In this document: one piece after another, positions 39,748-47,997 of the stretch | Layout of the letters: every line of letters begins with the position of its first letter | Position numbering within the stretch: the stretch's first letter is position 1 | Assembly: GCA_028821515.1 (NCBI GenBank) | Contig: JAPPGA010000020.1 | Span: forward strand, 62,001-126,000 | Length of the DNA: 64,000 nt | Source of the DNA: Gammaproteobacteria bacterium | Lineage (GTDB): Bacteria; Pseudomonadota; Gammaproteobacteria; Pseudomonadales; Azotimanducaceae | Reading direction: 5' to 3' | Program-made: the position numbers and the translations under genes | Notes under the pieces: model-generated | What the model was told of the DNA's origin: nothing | The model's input: the letters and a program-made list of their open reading frames with translations, nothing else | The model's database searches: none

Positions 39748-40791
39748 CTACCACTTCTCCTGTGGCGCGAAGGCGTTGAGGCCGAGATTCTCACGAAGCT
39801 CCACGGAAGCCTCCGCGGTGTGCGGATCGAGGCGAATGCCGATCGCGTCGGCGACGCGGGTGATGCCGTTGAAACCTGAGGCGACCAGGATCGCATCGCT
39901 CGTCGCTTGCGGTCCGAGCTCCCGGCAACCCCTGGGGCGCAGGACTGCGACTTCGTCCCATCGCCAGCCGGCAACGGCATCGGACAGCTCTACCAGGAGC
40001 TCCCCGTGCGGCACGCCGCCGTCCGAAGTGGAGCCGGTGACCATCTTCAGGTCCGCCTCCTGTCCACTGTTCTTGGCGCTCTCCCGGAGCGACACGGTAT
40101 GTGCCGTGGTTCAGTAGAAGCACTCGTTCATGGCGGACACGCGCGAGGCGATGAGCTCGACCTGGGGGCGGGCAAGGGCGAAGCGCGTTTCGGGGGTCCT
40201 GTAGTAGGAAGTGTCGAAGGCGCCGAAGAACAGGTCGCGCGCGCTCGGCACAATGGCGAGCGATCGAAGAATGTTGAACCTTCCCTCGCGGGCGATGGGC
40301 ACCCACGCCCCGGCATCGACGACGTCCTTCGAACTCTCCGGGGTCGGCGTGCCGGGTTGCGCCGGCGGCAGATCCGGCAGACCGAGGCCAATGCCTTGCG
40401 CAAAGGTGTCGACAACGACGGAACTTGCGACGATGGCCACCAGTTCGACATAGGCCTCCGGCCGCATGCCCGCGGCGATGACGTGGTCGAACCAGTGCCG
40501 CGTCAGGTGGCCAGAATCGTTGCGCATGCCGTGGACTACCTCGACGGCTTCGGGTGGCAAGCCGTTGCTGCTGTCGTGTTCGATGCCGCCGATGGTTGTA
40601 AAGGTCGACCGCGTCCGGGCGTGGCAGAGGGGGCACTCGGGTGCCTCGCGCGTTTCCCGGACGATTGCGAGCCGCTCCGGCCCGCTCCACCAGGCACCGG
40701 GCGCGGCGAGCGCACGGAGGGTGTTTTTGTGTGCCGCACCGGTACGGCTCCCCACGGGGAGTGCGGCGCGGGAGTAATCGATTCCGATCAA
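39748..40791 (-). CDS. Tandem CMD/AhpD-like protein, probable selenoprotein (CxxU, in-frame TGA at 40111-40113)
   Basis: Two open frames (40111-40791 and 39748-40095) are in the same phase, separated only by one TGA and five codons. Read through, they give 347 residues. Residue 227 would be selenocysteine in RVSAMNECFY-U-TTAHTVSLRE, which fits the AhpD/carboxymuconolactone decarboxylase motif ...NxCxYCxxxH exactly, with U at the second redox cysteine (C224-x-x-U227) and histidine downstream. The N-terminal half has its own CPLC (C53-C56), suggesting a tandem CMD protein with two thiol-redox sites. Similarity continues after the TGA, arguing against a simple stop. The start is TTG 40791, overlapping the DUF3750 stop as TTGA. 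CMD/AhpD-like selenoproteins are known from marine bacteria; selA, selB and selC are not in this window. Confidence 0.85.
40077..40091 (-). promoter_or_regulatory. Candidate bacterial SECIS hairpin
   Basis: Downstream of the in-frame TGA the message reads CGCTC-CGGGA-GAGCG: a 5-bp perfect stem with a 5-base loop whose second base is G. The loop begins 25 nt after the TGA. This fits the known rules for bacterial SECIS elements (apical loop about 16-37 nt from UGA, guanine among the first two loop bases). A second small hairpin (CCACGG/CCGTG type, 3-18 nt after TGA) precedes it. Short stems occur by chance in GC-rich DNA, so this is supportive rather than decisive. Confidence 0.55.
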
Positions 40792-41693
40792 TGCTGGTCC
40801 TTCGCGCTATTGGGACTGGTGGCGGCGTAGCTCCGGGGAACGCGGACGTTCGGTGTCTTCTCACCGATCCATGCTTCGGAGCGCCTCCATGACGGCCACG
40901 TTCCAAGGCCCGGGAGCTTGATCGCGAGCGACGTGAAATCTATGCCGGCGACCAGGCCACCAAGGTTGACTTCGATGCCTTCCTCCAGCGCCGCCAGTAC
41001 TCCGAATACGCCGAACGCCGAGAACTGGTAGCCGGTGCCGCTCGGCGCCTTCCCGAACATGCCGCCGTTGCCGAGGTAATCCTTGCCTATCGCCGTGGGG
41101 GGCAGGTCCAGCCGAAGTTCCGGGACCCGCCGCGCCACGAACGCGGTAAACGTGTTGCTGTTCGGGCCGGGCCAGGTCTTGTACTCGTGCTTGTAGGGGT
41201 AGGCGTCTATCGCGGCCTCGAGCTTGTCGATGACTGCGTCGACATCGTCGCCGCGGACATCTGCGAGCAGGACGGGCCGGTTGGAGAACCACTCGGCATC
41301 AGGATTGCCGCGCCTGCGCGACAGCGCCGACTCCCCGCGCCGCAACCGCCAGCCGATGATCTCGAAGCGCTCGTAGTCGTCGGCATTCGCGCGCTTGGCG
41401 GTGATCCAGGTGTGCACGGCAGCACCGCCGCGCGAGCCCCAGGTGCGCGCGCCGTAGACCTGGATGATGGCCGACTGCATGACCGCCGGGTCAGGGGCCT
41501 GTCCAGTGGAGCCATGGCTCGCATCCCGCCAGTGGGTCTGACCGGTGGATGCGCGCCATGCGATGGAGATCACGGCGGGCGCCACGAATACGGCGAACAG
41601 GATCCAGATCGTCATCCGCGGCGACCAACGGCGAGCGCGGGCAGACTCTGGTGGTTCCGGGTTCTTCTTCGAGAATCGATGACTTGCTCCCAT
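40788..41693 (-). CDS. DUF3750 family protein with N-terminal membrane anchor
   Basis: The protein has one transmembrane segment near residues 28-46 (MTIWILFAVFVAPAVISIAW), then the features I recall of DUF3750 proteins: WRDASHGSTG, QVYGARTWGSRGGAAVHTWI, YPYKHEYKTWPGPNSNTF, LRLDLPPTAIGKDYL and PSGTGYQFS. The conserved histidines, tyrosines and a WPGPNSNTF block suggest an enzyme active site, but no function is known to me. ATG 41693 (MGASHRFSKK) gives 301 residues; an earlier start at 41744 would overlap the divergent GST gene. Its stop overlaps the start of the selenoprotein gene, so they form an operon. Confidence 0.8.
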   Translation of the reverse strand: MGASHRFSKKNPEPPESARARRWSPRMTIWILFAVFVAPAVISIAWRASTGQTHWRDASHGSTGQAPDPAVMQSAIIQVYGARTWGSRGGAAVHTWITAKRANADDYERFEIIGWRLRRGESALSRRRGNPDAEWFSNRPVLLADVRGDDVDAVIDKLEAAIDAYPYKHEYKTWPGPNSNTFTAFVARRVPELRLDLPPTAIGKDYLGNGGMFGKAPSGTGYQFSAFGVFGVLAALEEGIEVNLGGLVAGIDFTSLAIKLPGLGTWPSWRRSEAWIGEKTPNVRVPRSYAATSPNSAKDQH

Positions 41694-41718
41694 GATGCGG
41701 TAGACGATAGCTTTACCG

Positions 41719-42507
41719 GTGTTCCCCAGTGCCACGGAGTCCAAATTGATCGAACTGCACTATTGGCCCACACCCAACGGTCGGAAAGTCACGATCATGC
41801 TCGAGGAATGCGGCCTCGAATACACCATTATTCCAGTTGACATCTACATAGGCGATCAGTTCAAGCCGGAATTCCTGCGCATCAGCCCGAACAACCGCAT
41901 GCCGGCCATCGTCGACCATGATCCCATCGGTGGCGGGGAGCCGCTGTCGGTCTTCGAATCGGGGGCGATTCTCGAGTACCTTGCCGACAAGACGGGAAAG
42001 TTCCTGCCGAAGGAGGGAGCGGGCCGCTACAGGGCGCTGCAGTGGGTGCATTGGCAGATGGCCAACCTCGGGCCGATGATGGGCAACGCCAATCACTTCA
42101 AGAACTACGGGAAAGCCCTGGTCGACGACGTGGAATTGCTCGCGTACGGCGAGAAGCGCTTCGTGGGCGAAGTGGACCGTCTCGCTGGTGTCATGGATGC
42201 CCACCTGTCAGCGAACCGCTATCTCGCCGGTGACGAATACACCATCGCCGACATGATCACCTGGCCGTGGGCGCGGCTGATCCCCAACATGATCTACGAA
42301 GGCTCGTGGGATAACGTGCCGAACCTGTCGCGCTGGAGCTACGAAGTCGGCAGGCGCCCCGCGGTCGACAAGTGTTTCCGAATGCACAGCGATTGGGGAA
42401 GTCGCGAACGCACGGAAGAAGAGGAGAAGGCGCGGCGCGAACTCTTCTTCAACCAGGACGCCGAGAAGGTTCGCAAGTACCGGGAAGCAGCGGCGAAGAA
42501 AGGCTAG
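41719..42507 (+). CDS. Glutathione S-transferase, YghU/YfcG (Nu-class)-like
   Basis: The N-terminal thioredoxin-fold domain has IELHYWPTPNGRKVTIMLEE, PNNRMPAIVDHDP and FESGAILEYLADK, which bind glutathione. The helical C-terminal domain has WVHWQMANLGPMMGNANHF, YLAGDEYTIADMITWPWA and a long charged tail. The TPNGRK loop and NRMPAIVD are typical of Nu-class enzymes that act as disulfide-bond reductases. Read from GTG 41719 it has 262 residues; a TTG at about 41743 would also serve. It is divergent from the DUF3750/selenoprotein pair; a common redox role is possible. Confidence 0.88.
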   Translation: MFPSATESKLIELHYWPTPNGRKVTIMLEECGLEYTIIPVDIYIGDQFKPEFLRISPNNRMPAIVDHDPIGGGEPLSVFESGAILEYLADKTGKFLPKEGAGRYRALQWVHWQMANLGPMMGNANHFKNYGKALVDDVELLAYGEKRFVGEVDRLAGVMDAHLSANRYLAGDEYTIADMITWPWARLIPNMIYEGSWDNVPNLSRWSYEVGRRPAVDKCFRMHSDWGSRERTEEEEKARRELFFNQDAEKVRKYREAAAKKG

Positions 42508-42863
42508 GGGTCGCCCCTGCGGCCATCCACTCCGTAATGCCTTTTGGCCGTGAGCCGAAAACCGTATTTGACGCCCCACGCAAGGGCCGTGCCCTGGAGG
42601 CCGGACAGGCCCCAGCTCGGCCAACCAAAAAGGTAGATCCCGACCAGGCTCGCAGCAGACCACATCGCTGTCCCGCAGACCACTGCCGCACCGCTGACGA
42701 AACCGATACGATCGCCGAGCCAACATCCGATCGCCAGGACAGCGAAACCGACATAGGGGCTATAGGCGTCCATGGCCCGGAACGAGAAAGAGAAGTCAGG
42801 ATCGGGCTGGAAGCCCCAACGGTAAATCAACGTCTCCGGAATTGGCGCAGCCATCCACGTCAC
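42504..42863 (-). CDS. Hypothetical membrane protein
   Basis: The 119-residue product has about three hydrophobic stretches (YVGFAVLAIGCWLGDRIGFV, VVCGTAMWSAASLVGIYLFG) and a basic tail, suggesting an inner-membrane protein. The listed start is GTG 42863; ATG 42854 is an alternative, and hydrophobic codons continue upstream to a stop near 42910 without another usual start. Its end overlaps the convergent GST gene by 4 bp. No family recognised. Confidence 0.5.
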   Translation of the reverse strand: MTWMAAPIPETLIYRWGFQPDPDFSFSFRAMDAYSPYVGFAVLAIGCWLGDRIGFVSGAAVVCGTAMWSAASLVGIYLFGWPSWGLSGLQGTALAWGVKYGFRLTAKRHYGVDGRRGDP

Positions 42864-43344
42864 CCCGAAGATAAGGACACCGAGGAACTCCCCTATTCGG
42901 TAGCGGAATCATCTGGCCACGCTTAACTCCAGTGGGCGTGTCCGCCCTTACTCTGACCTGCGGTCGCCATGCTCATGGCGTGGACCGCGTTGGCGATCTC
43001 ATCGAAAGTCAGACTGAGACACTACCCTCGGTCCGACGTTCTTTGTCGCCGTCGATGTCGATTGTACCAACGGATGCGCCAAGTACTTGTACAGAGCCGG
43101 TTACGGATCGCCGCGAGCATTTTGGTGCGTGCCGGCCTCGCTGTGGCCACCTGTGGCCTGTGGATCGACAGTTGCGCGGATCAGGTCTATCGGGCGCTAA
43201 TGGAGCGGAGCGATGAGATCGACGTTCTAATGAGGGAGATTCTCGGAGAAGGGCGTCGACTACCAAGAGTTTAGACCGCGGCCCAGGGTGGATGCGGATT
43301 AGGGAAGAGCCTGACTAATTCGGAGTCGGGGTTGTACTGATCGA
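42864..43344. other. Region without confident gene
   Basis: About 480 bp of lower GC than the surroundings. A plus-strand frame at 42969-43274 would give 101 residues with a hydrophobic stretch (IAASILVRAGLAVATCGLW), but it has no good ribosome-binding site and no recognisable family, so it is not called. No tRNA or att-like repeat was seen, although the neighbouring polyvalent protein is phage-type. Confidence 0.4.
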
Positions 43345-45846
43345 TCAATCTTGGGCCAAGAGGTGGTCGCGGGCGATGCGGTAGGCTCGTCGATAGAACT
43401 CGTCCCGTTTGGTGTAAAGATCGGTGATGTAGCTCTCCTTCTCCTGGCGAGAGATGGTGGGGTTCACGAATCCCCATTCATGGACCGTGTGCCCGAATGG
43501 TCGGAGCACAGCGTCGGCTTCGGTCTTCCATTGACACAACTGGAGAACGGACGCGTTCTCGGCAATAAACGCGTCGAGTCTCGGACCGGTGAGTCTCCGG
43601 ACCATGTAGCACTGGTGTCCGACTTCCTCTGCGATGGCGTAGTAGTCGTCTGCCCATCGGCTTCGGGAGCGAAACGGCGCGGTCGAGAATGCGGCCATGC
43701 CGGTGGCTCGTAGCGCACCGGATGGAAATGCCTTGGGTCCATGCGCGTTCTCGTCCCATGTTAACGACTCGGCAGCGACCATTGCGTTGCGAGCCACGTT
43801 GCCCCCGTAGGTCTCGACGTAGTGCTTCAACACCAGGGGCGAAACGTTGAGCCACTCGCCAGCTCGGATGTAGGTGGATGGCGTTGAACGAAAGTGTCGA
43901 GCAGGAACGGGCCGACGCATCATGTAGTACGGGACGATCTCGGCTCCGAAGAAATTGCGATTGCGGACGTGATCGAAAACCGGGGCAACAGCCGATGGAA
44001 CCGGAAGGCTGCTCAGCAGGAAGGAAGTCTGGAGGATTTCTTTTGCCGTGGGCGGGACAACGCCTCGAGCGATGGGATCGGTGTCGCTCGTATCGAGATC
44101 TGCCACGTTGTCGAAAACTATTTCCGGCACCTTCTGGAAGAGAAATCCCACTTCGAAGGGGACTGGAATCCGAAGGTGACCTTGAAACGATTCGACGCCA
44201 GTGAAGTGGACATATGCGCTCTTGTGGTAGGTCGTGAGCGCTTCATACTTTTCGAGGTTTTCGTTCGTCGAGGTTGAGTGATACCACGCGAAGCCGGAGA
44301 GGGCCGTCAATCCCAGGATACCTGCTCCCCAGAACTTCGGCGCTTTCGACCCCCAGAAGCGGGTCTTGCCACCCATGCCAGAGCGGGTGAGCGCGACCTT
44401 GCGTGTTTCGTTAAGACCTTGGATGGCTGCGTTTAGGAATACCGTCGTCCTGATCACAAACGTCACCGGGTCGTCGCCCGCACCTCGGTTGGCAAAGTCC
44501 GTAGCGACACCGCGCGAAGCCAACGCAGCCTGCCGGGGAGTGGCGCCGCCGTTGAGCATGCGGCGGAATTGCATGATGCGTGTGCCCGCCTCGAGGGCAC
44601 GCGCCGGAGTCGTAATGAAGTTGTATGCCTGGCGGCAACGATGAGCGATGCGTCTGAACCTGTATGTGGTAGCCAGAGACGGAAACGTAGGCTCTGTGCG
44701 TTCGGAGTCGTCCGCAGCGGATTCGAGAAGGGTGCTGAACGCACCGCCTTGGAGAAACCACTGTTTCGCGTCTTCGCTGCGTAGTGAGAATGCGCCGGCG
44801 CCTCGTAGCGTATCGAATACTGGGACCATCCAGGCACGTCCCAGAACAAATGCGGAAAAGGTGTCACGGGTCGAGTTCCGCAAGACGAACGTCGGATCCG
44901 CAGTTATGAGAGCGGCCATGACGTTCTTGACTCCGATCATGAACGCAAGGAGACGGCTCGGCGGGTCACGGTACAGCGAACGAATCATGAGCTGCACCAA
45001 ATCGTCTTTGGCTCTAGTGATCTGTGAGTGCTCGAGATCGTCGAAACGAGAGAGTTCGAACCGCCGATCAACACCTTGTTGACGTATGGAAACTGCTTCT
45101 TCGATGATCCCGTCGGTCGAGCCCGCACGAACGGAAAGAGTGAACTTCGCGTGAGCCAGAACGGCGTAGTAGATGTTCCGGGTGAGGGAACCGAGGAGCG
45201 CGCCCGCAACGTTTCGATCATCCACCACATATGCTGGCGATTCATCGATAGCGCCGAGGTCATCACGGAGCGGGCGCGTCAAAAGGACGCCGCGAATTTC
45301 AGTCAAGTAAGTGATCTCGTCCTGATCGAGATAGCTCATGTCCCTGTAGAACGGCAGCATCGCTCCACAGAATGCTTGCCACTCTTCGGCGAACCGACGA
45401 ACCCACGGGGTGCGGTCTCCCCAACTGAGAGTACTTTCGGCGTTCTCGTCGATGGTTAGCGGATCAATCCAGTGACGAGCGCTGGAATAGACCAGATAGC
45501 GCAGGGCCATGCGCTGCTCGCGTGGTTTGGCAGTGCGCAGCGGCTTGACGATTTCGATAGGTGTACGGCCCCAGTAATCGGGGTCTTTGACAAACCCTTC
45601 GGCTGTGGCTCGGATCGGGCCATACCATCGGATTACCGCTTCGGCGATGCCGGGGACCCCATTGATGAGGCGGAATGCTTCCAGAATCTCGGGTTCGTCC
45701 AGGAAGTCCGCGACCAAGGCTGCTGGATGGAAGCGATCCACGTATCGAGTGATGAGGAGTTGCGCAATCCGCGCGATCCGACCGCCTCGATAGGCAGCCC
45801 ACGACCTTGGTTGCTCCATGATCGTTGTGCTCGCGGCTCTCATCAC
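43345..45846 (-). CDS. Phage-type large polyvalent protein with LPD38-like domain
   Basis: This 833-residue protein looks like the C-terminal LPD38 region of large phage/mobile-element polyvalent proteins. Seen are DPTFVLRNSTRDTFSAFVLG, a helical region ALEAGTRIMQFRRMLNGGATPRQAALA in consecutive pieces, VTFVIRTTVFLNAAIQGLNE, a hydrophobic segment GAGILGLTALSGFAWYHS, and HLRIPVPFEVGFLFQKVPE. Such proteins are injected or packaged with phage DNA and usually carry several enzymatic domains. Here it stands alone, full length, with no capsid, terminase or integrase nearby. Codon use appears less GC-rich than its neighbours, as expected for acquired DNA. Function unknown. Confidence 0.65.
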   Translation of the reverse strand: MMRAASTTIMEQPRSWAAYRGGRIARIAQLLITRYVDRFHPAALVADFLDEPEILEAFRLINGVPGIAEAVIRWYGPIRATAEGFVKDPDYWGRTPIEIVKPLRTAKPREQRMALRYLVYSSARHWIDPLTIDENAESTLSWGDRTPWVRRFAEEWQAFCGAMLPFYRDMSYLDQDEITYLTEIRGVLLTRPLRDDLGAIDESPAYVVDDRNVAGALLGSLTRNIYYAVLAHAKFTLSVRAGSTDGIIEEAVSIRQQGVDRRFELSRFDDLEHSQITRAKDDLVQLMIRSLYRDPPSRLLAFMIGVKNVMAALITADPTFVLRNSTRDTFSAFVLGRAWMVPVFDTLRGAGAFSLRSEDAKQWFLQGGAFSTLLESAADDSERTEPTFPSLATTYRFRRIAHRCRQAYNFITTPARALEAGTRIMQFRRMLNGGATPRQAALASRGVATDFANRGAGDDPVTFVIRTTVFLNAAIQGLNETRKVALTRSGMGGKTRFWGSKAPKFWGAGILGLTALSGFAWYHSTSTNENLEKYEALTTYHKSAYVHFTGVESFQGHLRIPVPFEVGFLFQKVPEIVFDNVADLDTSDTDPIARGVVPPTAKEILQTSFLLSSLPVPSAVAPVFDHVRNRNFFGAEIVPYYMMRRPVPARHFRSTPSTYIRAGEWLNVSPLVLKHYVETYGGNVARNAMVAAESLTWDENAHGPKAFPSGALRATGMAAFSTAPFRSRSRWADDYYAIAEEVGHQCYMVRRLTGPRLDAFIAENASVLQLCQWKTEADAVLRPFGHTVHEWGFVNPTISRQEKESYITDLYTKRDEFYRRAYRIARDHLLAQD

Positions 45847-45922
45847 CCAGCTAGGCTTACCGTGGACGCCTCAGAGCGTAGGCTTGACGCTATTCACCTT
45901 TCGGTGTGTCGTTGAGAGTAGT

Positions 45923-46747
45923 CTAGAGCGCGTTGATCGCTTCCCGCATCTTCTCGATGTGCTGATCGGTCGTCTGCCCGCCGCCGAGCGTGCGCAGGCA
46001 AAGGTGCGAGAGTCCCGCGTCTCGCCAGCCCTCAACCCGGTCGTGCCATTCGGCTTCGCGCGGTCCCACCACGGCCACGCCGGCCTCTCTGCCGATCTTG
46101 TCCGGATCCCGCCCCGCGTCGACAGCGGCCGCGTCAATGTCGGCTTTCACAGCTGGATATTCCTCCGGCGAGCAAAGCGCAAACCAGCCATCGGCCTGGC
46201 GGCCGATTCGCCGGCGTATCCGAGGTACGGGCACGCCGCTGGCGCCGATCCAGATCGGAATCGGCCGCTGGACCGGCAGCGGGTTCACGCCTGCGCCCTC
46301 GACCGTGTCCCAGCGACCCTCGAAGTCCACGGTTTCCTGCGTCCACAAGAGCCGCAAGAGATCGATCTGCTCCTCGATGCGCGCTCCTCGGGTGTGAAAG
46401 TCGGCGCCCAGCGCCCCATACTCGGCCGAACTGCCGCCCACGCCTATACCGAGACGCACGTGTCCGTCGCTCAGGACATCGAGCGTGGCCGCCTGTTTCG
46501 CAAGCAGGACCGTCTGCCGGGCGGGCGTGACGATGACGGACGGGACCAGCTCTATCGTTTTCGTCACGGCGGCAACGTAGGCCAATATCATCATCGGCTC
46601 GTGCAGGTGTCCGCTCCTGGGGCGCAACACCTGGTCCGGGACGCGGAGATGGGTGTAGCCGAGATCCTCCGCGGCCTGGGCAAATGCCTTGATGGCCCCC
46701 AGATCGTCCTTCATTTCCCGCACTGGAAGCGATATCCCGATTTGCAT
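45923..46747 (-). CDS. Luciferase-like (LLM class) F420/flavin-dependent oxidoreductase
   Basis: The 274-residue protein is a bacterial-luciferase-like TIM barrel: IGISLPVREM at the N-terminus, AEDLGYTHLRVPDQVL, PSVIVTPARQTVLLAKQAATLDVLSDGHVRLGIGVGGS in consecutive segments, and PIPIWIGASG. The LGIGVGG loop and the LAKQAATLDVLSxGR-type segment are typical of LLM class enzymes using F420 or FMN. The substrate and cofactor cannot be told. It is divergent from the CoA transferase pair, 77 bp apart, and may belong to the same catabolic region. Confidence 0.85.
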   Translation of the reverse strand: MQIGISLPVREMKDDLGAIKAFAQAAEDLGYTHLRVPDQVLRPRSGHLHEPMMILAYVAAVTKTIELVPSVIVTPARQTVLLAKQAATLDVLSDGHVRLGIGVGGSSAEYGALGADFHTRGARIEEQIDLLRLLWTQETVDFEGRWDTVEGAGVNPLPVQRPIPIWIGASGVPVPRIRRRIGRQADGWFALCSPEEYPAVKADIDAAAVDAGRDPDKIGREAGVAVVGPREAEWHDRVEGWRDAGLSHLCLRTLGGGQTTDQHIEKMREAINAL

Positions 46748-46824
46748 GCTGTTCTGGCCATTGTTGCAATGAAGGACAGTCTACCCTTTCGATGGCCTCC
46801 AAGGTCTGTCGTAGAATCGGGCCA

Positions 46825-47997
46825 ATGTCTGATACCCGGGGCCCCCTGCAGGACGTGCGTGTCGTCGATCTGACCGACGAGCGCGGCATCTATGGCGCAA
46901 AGCTGTTGGCGGATCTCGGAGCGGATGTCGTACGGCCCGAACCGCCGGAGGGTGATGCGTTGCGCCGTCGAGGCCCGCACCTGGAAGATGCGCCGGACGG
47001 TCCCACCTCTCTTTGGCACGCGTTTTTTGCCTCGTCGCGGCGCTTCTTGTCCGTCGATCTCGATAGCGAAGCGGGCAATGCGCAACTTGATGCACTGATC
47101 GACCGCGCGCACGTCGTACTTTGCTGCACGGGCGCGTTCGGAGCGGAACAGGAGCGTCTCGACGCCGCCCTCTCGCGCCGTCCCGAACTCGTGGTTGTGG
47201 AGGTCTCTTCGTTCGGCAAGGAAGGTCCCTGGCGCGACTACCTGGCGCCGCACATCGTCGCGGGCGCGCTGGGGGGTGCCGTGGCGCCGACTGGAGATGC
47301 CGATACGCCGCCGCTCAATGCCTTCGGGGAGCTGCACTTCATGATGTCCGGCGTCTACGTCGCTATCGCGGCGTTGGGGGCGCTGCACCTCGCGCGCGTC
47401 AGGAAAATCGGGCAACGCGTCCACGTTCCGGTGCACGAGTGCATCGCGTCGGGGCTGGAACAGGTCCTGATGTGGTACTGGTACCACGACCGGCTTCCCA
47501 TGGCGAAGGGCCCCGTGCTCGAGCGGCGCGGAGGCCTCCACTGGACGAATGCCTTCCAGACGATGCGCGGCCGGGACGGTTGCGTTTTCGTCACGCCCGC
47601 GCCGAACCGCGATGCGCAGTTGGCCTGGCTGATCGAAGAGGACGCGGCAGGCGACCTGTGGGATCCGAAGTACCAGGATCCTGCGAATCGCGAAACGTTC
47701 ACCCTGGCCGTGATGCAACGGTTACGGGAATGGGTGGCGACGCGCGATGTGGAACCGTTGTTCAAGGAAGGTCAAGCCCGCGGTCTGGCGTATGGCCAGG
47801 TGGTGCCGGTCGAGGGCGTGGCGGACAACCCGCATCTTGCCGCCCGGGAGTGGTGGACGGACTATCTGCCAACGGTTCGCGGTCCGGGGGCGCCGTATGC
47901 CTTCAGCGACACGCCCTGGGAGATCGGTCCCTACGGCGATGTCGGCGCGGATACCGAGGCCGTGCTGTCGGAGATCGGTTGGACAGAGAGCCAATGA
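46825..47997 (+). CDS. CaiB/BaiF (type III) CoA transferase subunit lacking the catalytic aspartate
   Basis: This 390-residue protein has the type III CoA transferase fold: VRVVDLTDERGIYGAKLLADLGADVV at the N-terminus, VVVEVSSFGKEGPW, and GQRVHVPVHECI in the second half. In active enzymes an aspartate (D-x3-G) forms the acyl anhydride; at that place here is F172-M-M-S-G176, so no acid is present. Its stop overlaps the next gene, a sister protein that keeps the aspartate, so the two may form a heteromer with this one as structural partner. ATG 46825 fits the family N-terminus. Confidence 0.88.
   Translation: MSDTRGPLQDVRVVDLTDERGIYGAKLLADLGADVVRPEPPEGDALRRRGPHLEDAPDGPTSLWHAFFASSRRFLSVDLDSEAGNAQLDALIDRAHVVLCCTGAFGAEQERLDAALSRRPELVVVEVSSFGKEGPWRDYLAPHIVAGALGGAVAPTGDADTPPLNAFGELHFMMSGVYVAIAALGALHLARVRKIGQRVHVPVHECIASGLEQVLMWYWYHDRLPMAKGPVLERRGGLHWTNAFQTMRGRDGCVFVTPAPNRDAQLAWLIEEDAAGDLWDPKYQDPANRETFTLAVMQRLREWVATRDVEPLFKEGQARGLAYGQVVPVEGVADNPHLAAREWWTDYLPTVRGPGAPYAFSDTPWEIGPYGDVGADTEAVLSEIGWTESQ

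Noticed and set aside
42969-43274. 101-residue plus-strand frame in the low-GC gap
   Set aside because: No good ribosome-binding site or recognisable family; left as unresolved intergenic sequence.
47121-47993. N-terminal extension of the second CoA transferase frame
   Set aside because: Runs through the first CoA transferase in another phase; the conserved N-terminus begins at 47994.
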